Source: Spirochaetales bacterium
Lineage (GTDB): Bacteria > Spirochaetota > Spirochaetia > DSM-27196 > SLAA01
Direction of reading: 5' to 3'
Assembly (NCBI GenBank): GCA_007126415.1
Contig: SLBH01000175.1
Location: 1-5,158, forward strand
DNA length: 5,158 bases
Position numbers and translations under genes: made by a program. The notes beneath the pieces are model-generated. The model saw only the letters and a list, made by a program, of their open reading frames with translations. It did not search any database and was not told the DNA's origin. Below are positions 1 through 5,031 of this stretch, one piece after another; position 1 is the stretch's first letter, and every line of letters begins with the position of its first letter.

Positions 1-1203
1 ACCGTGTTGATTGACCAATCGTTCGGTAGGTTCGCGGTCGGGCCCGAGCAGGCGAAACTCGCCGGGGGCAATCGTGACGCTTGGCGTCGTGGGGCCGACG
101 AGCTCAAGTGCGGTATCGGCGGTTATAGTATTGCGGACCTTCACCGCAAGCGGCGACGACCACCCGTTTGCCGGGGCCGAGGGCTTCTGTTTCTCGGTGC
201 CGGGGTCGGCGCTTTCGAGGTCCCGCTCCAAGCTGCCGAGAAACAGGTGCGTTCGTCGATAGCTCCCGACGGCAGGCGTTGCGATCTCATCACGGCCGAA
301 ATAGAAGCCGGTCGAGAACTCGCGATGGCTTACCGCAAACAGGTCGTCACGGAACGGATTCGGCAAACCGGGTGCGTCTAACGCGTGGCGGTACGCGCGC
401 GTTACAAGCGCAACGTAGTATAGGCTCTTAATGCGTCCCTCGATCTTGAGGCTGTCGACGCCGGCGTTTCGCAGTTCCTCGAGATGGTCTATCATGCAGA
501 TGTCCTTGCTGGACATCAGCGTGGTAAACTCGGAGCCGCCGGCGGTGCTGCCGAGCTCAAGCGGATGGTACTCGCCGGGGCGTTGCTCTTCCTCGAGCGC
601 TAAGCGGTAGTTCCAGCGGCAGCTGTGCGCGCAGTCTCCTTGGTTCGCGGAGCGGTCGGCCGCCCATTTGGAGATAAAGCAGCGCCCGGAGTACGCGACG
701 CAGACCGCGCCGTGCACAAACACCTCGATCTCGAGTTCCGGCACCGCATCCTTGATCTCGGAGATCTCGGCGAGCGAGAGTTCGCGGCCGGCCACGACGC
801 GCGTGAATCCCATCTCGTAGTACAAGCGCGCCGCCTCACGATTGGTGCAGTTTGCCTGCGTACTCAGGTGCAGAGGAATCTCGGGCAAGCGCTTGCGAAG
901 GATCGGCAGTAGCCCGATATCGCTCACGATGAACGCGTCGAACGGGTACTCGGCGACACGATCGAGCTGCTCGTGAAGCGCTCGCAGATCGGCGTTGTGA
1001 AAATAGATGTTCAGCGCGCAAAACAACCGGCGGTTGCCTTTGATGCGCCGGATGATCTCGGGGCTCTCCGGGAGTTCATCCGCGATGTTTTCGGCATTTG
1101 CGCGCAGGCTGAAGCCAGGGAGCCCCATGTAAGCCGCGTCGGCTCCGTAGCGATACGCGTAGCGCAGTTTTTCTACGCTTCCGGCCGGTGCAAGTAACTC
1201 CAT
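1..1203 (-). CDS. trhP: U32-family protein, TrhP (YegQ)-like tRNA uridine hydroxylation protein, 3' end cut by window
   Basis: The frame is open from an ATG at 1203 to the left edge: 401 residues and no stop, so the C-terminus is missing. The N-terminus MELLAPAGSVEKL and the YGADAAYMGLPGFSLRA stretch are typical of peptidase U32 proteins. Residues 160-178 fit the U32 signature (E-x-F-x2-G-A-V-C-x4-G-x-C-x-I-S). Four cysteines, C168, C175, C191 and C195, match the cluster-binding set known in U32 relatives such as UbiU/UbiV, so a [4Fe-4S] cluster is inferred. The RPGEY motif (208-212) and SLKIEGR (251-257) point to the TrhP branch, which takes part in prephenate-dependent 5-hydroxyuridine formation at tRNA position 34. 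RlhA and other U32 proteins are the alternatives. From memory, E. coli TrhP has about 450 residues, so some 50 or more are probably missing. The gene is last in view of a minus-strand operon, 7 bases after the osmC-like stop. No Shine-Dalgarno is visible, so coupled translation is likely. Residues 326-350 form a charged, proline-rich linker. Confidence 0.85.
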   Translation of the reverse strand, partial: MELLAPAGSVEKLRYAYRYGADAAYMGLPGFSLRANAENIADELPESPEIIRRIKGNRRLFCALNIYFHNADLRALHEQLDRVAEYPFDAFIVSDIGLLPILRKRLPEIPLHLSTQANCTNREAARLYYEMGFTRVVAGRELSLAEISEIKDAVPELEIEVFVHGAVCVAYSGRCFISKWAADRSANQGDCAHSCRWNYRLALEEEQRPGEYHPLELGSTAGGSEFTTLMSSKDICMIDHLEELRNAGVDSLKIEGRIKSLYYVALVTRAYRHALDAPGLPNPFRDDLFAVSHREFSTGFYFGRDEIATPAVGSYRRTHLFLGSLERDLESADPGTEKQKPSAPANGWSSPLAVKVRNTITADTALELVGPTTPSVTIAPGEFRLLGPDREPTERLVNQHG

Positions 1204-1210
1204 CGAGCGA

Positions 1211-1630
1211 CTACGGATTAAGCAGCACTTCGTAGCTGAGCTCTGTAATCTGCTTCAGCATCGCCGAGACGCCGCAGTACTTCTCTTGAGAGAGCTTCAC
1301 CGCCTTGTTTATCTTGGCCTCGTCGAGCTCCGCGCCGGTGAATACGTAGCGCAGCCGGATCGCGGTGTACACTCTTGGGTGCTCTTCGGATAGGTCTCCG
1401 TCGACCTCAACCGTAAAACCGTCGTACGGCATCTGCATCTTCGCCAAGATAGACGCAACGTCCATGCCTGTGCAGCCGGCTAGTGATGTGAGCAGCAACG
1501 GCTTTGGTGTGGGGCCGTAGTCCGTGCCGCCTGCCGCCGCGGCGGCATCAAGCGTAATGCTGTGACCGTTGAGTTCGGCATCGAACGCTAAGCCGTCACG
1601 ATTGGTAATGCTGGTGTGATGTGTTGCCAT
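1211..1630 (-). CDS. OsmC/Ohr-family protein, YhfA-like
   Basis: The protein has 139 residues with ATG start and TAG stop, the usual length for the family. OsmC proteins are cytoplasmic dimers in which two cysteines reduce organic hydroperoxides. Here the first cysteine is C53 in SLAGCTGMDVASIL and the second is C119 in SQEKYCGVSAML. Both contexts match E. coli YhfA as I recall it, as do the central EEHPRVYTAIRLRYVFTG stretch and the SYEV near the end. The YhfA branch is less well characterised than Ohr or OsmC proper, so peroxidase activity is family inference and the true substrate is unknown. The gene lies between the glutaredoxin-like gene (5-base gap) and the U32 gene (7-base gap) and is almost certainly co-transcribed with both. 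The ATG at 1630 is preceded by AAGAGG at 8 bases, which supports this start. Confidence 0.9.
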   Translation of the reverse strand: MATHHTSITNRDGLAFDAELNGHSITLDAAAAAGGTDYGPTPKPLLLTSLAGCTGMDVASILAKMQMPYDGFTVEVDGDLSEEHPRVYTAIRLRYVFTGAELDEAKINKAVKLSQEKYCGVSAMLKQITELSYEVLLNP

Positions 1631-1635
1631 GACTG

Positions 1636-1866
1636 TTACCTCTTGAGAGCGCGCTCTAGATCGCCCTTACTGAAACCCACGAGCACCTTTCCGTTAACGT
1701 CAATTACCGGAACGCCCATCTGCTTTGATTTCTTGTACATCTCTTCGGCGCGGCGTTCGTCGCGCGCAACATTATACTCGGTGAACCGCACACCTTGTTC
1801 CCTTAGATACTGCTTCGCCGTGGTGCAGTGCGAGCAGGTAGGCGTTGTATAGATTTTTACGGCCAT
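1636..1866 (-). CDS. Glutaredoxin-like thioredoxin-fold protein (YruB/NrdH-like)
   Basis: The 76-residue protein is the size of a minimal glutaredoxin. It opens with a beta strand (VKIYTTP) leading to a CSHC redox site (C11, C14). The cis-proline motif GVPV is at 51-54, followed by VIDVNGKVLVGF, a pattern typical of the YruB-type glutaredoxin-like family. There is no signal peptide, so it should act in the cytoplasm as a dithiol reductant or disulfide reductase. The physiological partner is not shown. The next gene encodes an OsmC-like protein that needs a dithiol reductant, so it is the obvious candidate substrate, but that is inference. The start is fixed by a perfect AGGAGG five bases upstream. 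This is the first gene of the three-gene minus-strand operon. NrdH is the closest alternative name, but no ribonucleotide reductase gene is nearby. Confidence 0.92.
   Translation of the reverse strand: MAVKIYTTPTCSHCTTAKQYLREQGVRFTEYNVARDERRAEEMYKKSKQMGVPVIDVNGKVLVGFSKGDLERALKR
1639..1644 (-). promoter_or_regulatory. Ribosome binding site of the osmC-like gene, inside the glutaredoxin-like gene
   Basis: AAGAGG ends 8 bases before the ATG at 1630 and also forms the last two sense codons (Lys-Arg) before the TAA of the upstream gene. A ribosome finishing the first gene uncovers or occupies this site, which suggests translational coupling. Confidence 0.6.
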
Positions 1867-1871
1867 GCCGA

Positions 1872-1877
1872 CCTCCT
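1872..1877 (-). promoter_or_regulatory. Ribosome binding site of the glutaredoxin-like gene
   Basis: A perfect AGGAGG lies five bases upstream of the ATG at 1866. It is the strongest Shine-Dalgarno in the window and decides the start. Confidence 0.8.
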
Positions 1878-1885
1878 AAATGATA

Positions 1886-1916
1886 CGTTACATATAAAAG
1901 TTAATATATAATAACG
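1886..1916. promoter_or_regulatory. Interrupted AT-rich inverted repeat, candidate operator
   Basis: Read on the minus strand, CGTTA (1916-1912) and ATATA (1909-1905) are mirrored by TATAT (1896-1892) and TAACG (1890-1886). The gap inside each arm is two bases on one side and one on the other, around an 8-base centre. The repeat covers the candidate -10 region of the operon promoter, where a repressor would block transcription. The one-base asymmetry and low complexity leave chance as a real alternative. Confidence 0.35.
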
Positions 1917-1927
1917 ACGGGGGTCAA
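1901..1927 (-). promoter_or_regulatory. Probable promoter of the grx-osmC-trhP operon
   Basis: On the minus strand, TTGACC (1927-1922; five of six bases match the -35 consensus) is followed by an AT-rich run. It offers TATTAA (1906-1901) at a 15-base spacing, or TTAACT (1904-1899) at 17 bases. Neither -10 is strong, as expected for a promoter needing activation or relief. The TGA stop of the histidine kinase lies inside the -35 element. The downstream AT-rich region would give a leader of about 25-30 bases ending in AGGAGG. Confidence 0.5.
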
Positions 1928-3936
1928 GCCGTAGGGCAAGTCGGGGCGCAGCCTATATCGCTACCGGAATCGGCGCTCGCGAGCCAAAAACTGAAACGCG
2001 ACCCCTGCCCGGGAGAACTCTCGACGCACAACTCCGTCCCGTGGTGTTCCAAAAACTCGTGTACGAGCGCAAGGCCAAAACCGCTTCCCGTCTCGCCCTC
2101 GGTGCCGGGTTGCGTTGATTTGGTGCCGAGATCGAAGATTTGCTCGAGGGTTTCGCCGTTCATCCCGATGCCGGTGTCGGTAACGCATACTTCGCTGCGC
2201 TCGCCGGTTCTCGCGCACGCAACGCCGACGCGACCTCCACGCGCGGTGTACTTCATTGCGTTTGAGACGAGATTTCGTATGACCGTCGTGATCATGAAAT
2301 GGTCGGCGCAGATCATGCAGTAGGGATCCACATCGTTCTCGATCGTGATCTCTTTCTCGGTTGCATCACCGGAGAACGGTTCAAGTGCTTGCGTCACCAG
2401 GTCCTTCAACTGCAGCGGCTGCGGGTCATATGCGATATGACCACGCTGTGAACGCGCCCACAGCAGCAGATCCTCAAGAAGGTTCAGCACCGAGCTGCTC
2501 GAGTCTCGTATCGCGCCGATCATCTCGCGCCGTTGGTCGGCATCTAAGGAACTGGGTTTTTGAAGCAGGATCTCGGTGACTTGATTGATGCCGCTGATTG
2601 GGCTGCGCAGGTCGTGCCCGATGATCGAAAACAAGGTGTCCTTGGCACGATTGGAGCGCTCGAGCTCCTTGGTCCTGTCGCGTACGTTCTGCTCCAGGTT
2701 CTCGACCGAGTCGTGAATTCTGCCCGCCATTGTGTTGAAGGCCTCGGCGAGAACTCCGAGCTCGTTCGTGCCGGGGGGCTCAACGCGCACGTCCCAATTG
2801 CCGGAGGTGATTCTCTCAGCCGCGTTCGCCAAACTCTCGACCGGCGCGAGCACACGACGCGCGGCATAGAGTCCCGCAACTACGGCAATAACCAACACTG
2901 CCGCGACGATAGCCACGGTTAGGGCTGCGGCGGTTCGAATCCGTGCGAGAAACGGCGCGCCGTCAAGCGCTACGACGATCTGCCAGTCGATGTTGCGGTT
3001 GCGGTACGGCACAGCCCCGATCAGATAGCCTTCGCTCCAGCTCGGCTCAACGACCGATTGATTGCCGGCCCGACGCTCGGCGAGGCGAAGGTGTTGCCAC
3101 GAGCTCCGTATGAGGTCGTGCTGCGTTTGCGTGGGATACAGTCGCGCGCTGGTATCCGCGACGGTGGTGCGGAAGTTGTCGATGAGCTCACAGTTTGCGA
3201 CCATGTACCCCGATTCGCGGTCAACGATGTACAGCGTCATGAGGTGCTCGGCGCGTGCGGCTTGCAGGAGCTGATTCAAACGGCCGAGCAACAGGTCTAC
3301 GCCGAGTACTCCCGCAAGGCGCTCGTCGTGGTCATAAACCGGCAGCGAGGCCGTTATTGCGAGGTCTTCGGCCGCAAAATCGGCGTACACCGGCGTGAAG
3401 CTAACCTCGCGCCGTTCGGTAGCGCCGGTGTACCACGGCCGCACGCGCGGTTCAAAATCCTCGTCCTGCTCAGCGAGCCGATCTGCTGCGCCTCGTTCAT
3501 CGGTTCTGTAGTAGTTGACGCGGGTGGGTCGCTCGGGATCGCTTCGCATCACCTCTATCTCGCCGCCGGCGGTGCGGCGCGCGCCGTAGAACTCGCCGTC
3601 ACGAGTTCCGAAAAACGCGGCCGACGCTTCGTTGTAGGCCTCAAGCGAGCTCGAAAAGAAACGCAGCAGCGCCTCGGGATCCTCGAGCGCAACGACGCCG
3701 GCCGATAGCTGACCGCGTTGTATGCTGTTGAGCCGAACCGCGGAATCGATATGCCGATCAACGGCATCACGGGTTCGCGCGGAGATCTCGCTGTGGAGGT
3801 CCTTTGTTGCGAGATCTACCGATGCGGTGCCGGCGCGATAGAACACAAGCGCGAGGACCGCACACACCAGCACCAACAAGGCACCGGGGGGCCAGACAAA
3901 GAGGTGACGGAGCGGGAACGAGTACAGGCGGCGCAT
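1924..3936 (-). CDS. Membrane sensor histidine kinase (dCache-HAMP-HisKA-HATPase)
   Basis: This 670-residue hybrid-free kinase senses a signal outside the membrane and phosphorylates a response regulator in the cytoplasm. Order: transmembrane segment 13-34; extracytoplasmic double-Cache sensor about 35-330, with the hallmark RPWY at 166-169; transmembrane segment about 335-357; HAMP about 355-408; coiled linker 409-432; HisKA with phospho-acceptor H441 in IIGHDLRSPI; HATPase with the N box (N555, N559 in RNLVSNAMKYT), G1 box DTGIGM (D587), F box around F601 and G2 box GSGFGLAL (617-624). All catalytic motifs are intact. There is no receiver domain and no response regulator nearby, so it is an orphan kinase. 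The ligand is unknown; dCache domains often bind amino acids, amines or organic acids. The tail ends in CAPTC (C663, C667), unusual after the ATPase fold. The ATG at 3936 is the only start that keeps the first membrane segment. Confidence 0.95.
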   Translation of the reverse strand: MRRLYSFPLRHLFVWPPGALLVLVCAVLALVFYRAGTASVDLATKDLHSEISARTRDAVDRHIDSAVRLNSIQRGQLSAGVVALEDPEALLRFFSSSLEAYNEASAAFFGTRDGEFYGARRTAGGEIEVMRSDPERPTRVNYYRTDERGAADRLAEQDEDFEPRVRPWYTGATERREVSFTPVYADFAAEDLAITASLPVYDHDERLAGVLGVDLLLGRLNQLLQAARAEHLMTLYIVDRESGYMVANCELIDNFRTTVADTSARLYPTQTQHDLIRSSWQHLRLAERRAGNQSVVEPSWSEGYLIGAVPYRNRNIDWQIVVALDGAPFLARIRTAAALTVAIVAAVLVIAVVAGLYAARRVLAPVESLANAAERITSGNWDVRVEPPGTNELGVLAEAFNTMAGRIHDSVENLEQNVRDRTKELERSNRAKDTLFSIIGHDLRSPISGINQVTEILLQKPSSLDADQRREMIGAIRDSSSSVLNLLEDLLLWARSQRGHIAYDPQPLQLKDLVTQALEPFSGDATEKEITIENDVDPYCMICADHFMITTVIRNLVSNAMKYTARGGRVGVACARTGERSEVCVTDTGIGMNGETLEQIFDLGTKSTQPGTEGETGSGFGLALVHEFLEHHGTELCVESSPGQGSRFSFWLASADSGSDIGCAPTCPTA

Positions 3937-3950
3937 AATGAGGTGATCCT

Positions 3951-3979
3951 GCTATACCCCGGGCGCGAGTCGATGTCAA
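3951..3979 (-). promoter_or_regulatory. Sigma70-type promoter of the histidine kinase gene
   Basis: On the minus strand, a perfect TTGACA (3979-3974) is separated by exactly 17 bases from TATAGC (3956-3951). Transcription should begin near 3944, leaving only about 8 bases before the ATG. The AGGA at 3950-3947 would then fall outside the transcript. Either the message has a very short, essentially leaderless 5' end, or another promoter further upstream is also used. Confidence 0.65.
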
Positions 3980-3994
3980 GTACGCGAGTACCAC

Positions 3995-4027
3995 TTCCCT
4001 GGTGATTCCCCGGTACTTCCCCGGCTG
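3995..4027. repeat. Three tandem 11-base direct repeats, candidate response-regulator box
   Basis: Plus-strand units are TTCCCTGGTGA (3995), TTCCCCGGTAC (4006) and TTCCCCGGCTG (4017). The first eight bases are identical in two units and differ by one base in the other, and the period is exactly 11 bases. They lie just upstream of the kinase -35 (about -51 to -83 from its predicted start) and overlap the -35 region of the divergent DUF554 gene. One-helical-turn direct repeats are typical of OmpR/PhoB-type regulators. The identity of the binding protein is inference. Confidence 0.5.
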
Positions 4028-4031
4028 TTTC

Positions 4032-4040
4032 TGTGATAGT
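4032..4040 (+). promoter_or_regulatory. Possible extended -10 of the DUF554 gene
   Basis: TGTGATAGT resembles an extended -10 (TGn followed by GATAGT at 4035-4040). No good -35 lies at 17 bases (GGTACT at 4012-4017 is poor, and it falls in the 11-base repeats). A start near 4047 would leave almost no leader before the ATG at 4049. Confidence 0.3.
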
Positions 4041-4048
4041 ATGCCGGA

Positions 4049-4774
4049 ATGTTCCCAACATTCGTAAATGCAGGCACCATTGTTTTCGGGACTATCGTGG
4101 GGCTGCTCGTAGGCACTCGGCTCACCGCGCGGTATAAGCATGTGGTATTCACCGCGGTAGGGGCGGTTGCGCTGTTGATCGGTATCTCGATGGCGCTCGA
4201 AGCTGAACGCACGCTCTACATGGCGCTGGCTCTTGTGCTCGGGGGGCTGCTCGGCACCGCGCTCGGGATAGAGGACGCGATCTACCGACTGGGGGAGCGG
4301 CTCAAGAACCGCTTCGCTCCCGACCATCACGGCGAATCCGGCGCGGATGTGGTTCACCCGTTTGCGCAAGGGTTTCTGACCGCGAGCGTGTTGTTTTGCG
4401 TGGGGGCTTTGGCGATTATCGGTGCGTTCGAAGCCGGCGCTCAAGGAAGCTACGCGCTGCTGCTCACCAAGTCGGTGATGGACGGGTTTCTCGCAATACT
4501 TCTCTCCGCCGCGTACGGGGTAGGCGTCGGGTTTTCGGCGCTCTCGATCCTGGTGTACCAAGGCGGGCTTACGCTCCTCTCGGGCTTGTTGCGTCCGCTG
4601 GTTACGCCGTTGATGCTGAGCGAAATCAGCGGGGTAGGGGGTGTGATGGTGATCATGATCGGGCTCAACCTGCTCGACCTCCGCAGCATCAAGACCGCGA
4701 ACTTCCTCCCGGGGCTACTGATCGTGGTGGTGCTGGTACTCCTTGATCCTTGGATCGGTCGATTTGTGCTGTGA
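4049..4774 (+). CDS. DUF554 family multi-pass membrane protein (YqgA/YdfK-like)
   Basis: The 241-residue protein is the usual family length. It is very hydrophobic with about seven or eight membrane segments, roughly at 7-22, 33-50, 56-73, 105-125, 143-168, 172-190, 196-210 and 217-238. Family features are the N-terminal NAGTIVFGTIVGLLVG, the LGGLLGTALGIED segment (64-76), the conserved acidic residue in TKSVMDGF (140-147), PLVTPLM (183-189), SGVGGVMVIMIGLNLL (194-209) and NFLPGLL (218-224). These match E. coli YqgA as I recall it. The function of DUF554 is not established; a transport role is often guessed. It is divergent from the kinase gene and shares its 112-base upstream region, so common regulation is plausible. 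The ATG at 4049 lacks a clear Shine-Dalgarno (only CCGGA close by). An ATG at 4041 is out of frame. Confidence 0.9.
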   Translation: MFPTFVNAGTIVFGTIVGLLVGTRLTARYKHVVFTAVGAVALLIGISMALEAERTLYMALALVLGGLLGTALGIEDAIYRLGERLKNRFAPDHHGESGADVVHPFAQGFLTASVLFCVGALAIIGAFEAGAQGSYALLLTKSVMDGFLAILLSAAYGVGVGFSALSILVYQGGLTLLSGLLRPLVTPLMLSEISGVGGVMVIMIGLNLLDLRSIKTANFLPGLLIVVVLVLLDPWIGRFVL

Positions 4775-4799
4775 GCGGTCGTGAGCTTCAAGAGACTGT

Positions 4800-4817
4800 T
4801 TGTATAGCTTGTATAGC
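4800..4817. repeat. Perfect 9-base tandem duplication
   Basis: TTGTATAGC occurs twice back to back, 26 bases after the DUF554 stop and just before the decayed HigA-like frame. It may be a leftover operator or promoter of the lost toxin-antitoxin locus, or a duplication scar. It contains TATAGC, the same hexamer proposed as the kinase -10. Confidence 0.5.
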
Positions 4818-5000
4818 CCAAAATTCCCTCCCCACCCCGGCGAAGTACTGCGGGAGCTTGCGGATGCTGTGCAGGTGCCGTTCCGGCGACTCGATGAGAT
4901 TGTCCGACTACATCGCGCTCTTCAATTGATCACGAAGGAGGTCCTTGCTGGGCCATCCTTTGCCGTTGTTCTCTTTGTACACCCGGCACGCTATGACACC
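4800..5000 (+). pseudogene. Decayed HigA-like antitoxin (XRE-type), no HigB partner
   Basis: An open frame from a TTG at 4800 contains PPHPGEVLRE, the hallmark beginning of HigA antitoxins, and then VPFRRLDEIV, which matches the recognition-helix part of the same family (typically VPRRRLDEIV or similar). In intact HigA these two blocks are about a dozen residues further apart, so part of the helix-turn-helix appears deleted in frame. After DEIV (codon ending 4904) the similarity fades. HRALQLITKE loosely recalls the family's RRAIT stretch, and PARYD near 4983-4997 recalls the usual QARYD, but the match is weak and the right end is approximate. The open frame itself continues to a TGA at 5094-5096 and overlaps the next antitoxin gene, where it has no resemblance to anything known. 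No higB toxin gene lies upstream. The product is unlikely to bind DNA normally. Confidence is good for HigA ancestry and moderate for the boundaries. Confidence 0.55.
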
Positions 5001-5031
5001 GTCTCCCTCGTACCCTTCAAGATCGTGGCCG

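Noticed and set aside
4..1197. Several plus- and minus-strand frames of 60-125 codons
   Set aside because: All overlap the U32 gene in other frames and have arginine- and serine-rich shadow composition.
1616..1852. 78-codon plus-strand frame
   Set aside because: It is antisense to the glutaredoxin-like gene, whose CxxC site, cis-proline motif and ribosome binding site are all clear.
3058..3708. 216-codon plus-strand open frame
   Set aside because: It lies wholly antisense to the well-supported dCache region of the kinase gene and shows no recognisable domain. Long antisense frames are common in GC-rich genes.
4041..4043. ATG upstream of the DUF554 start
   Set aside because: It is out of frame with the DUF554 coding sequence and lacks a ribosome binding site.
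3767..4561. 264-codon minus-strand open frame
   Set aside because: It runs across the DUF554 gene, the intergenic promoters and the kinase 5' end. Its translation is rich in Arg, Pro and His and unlike a folded protein.
4775..4830. Possible rho-independent terminator after DUF554
   Set aside because: No GC-rich hairpin followed by a T run could be found on either strand.
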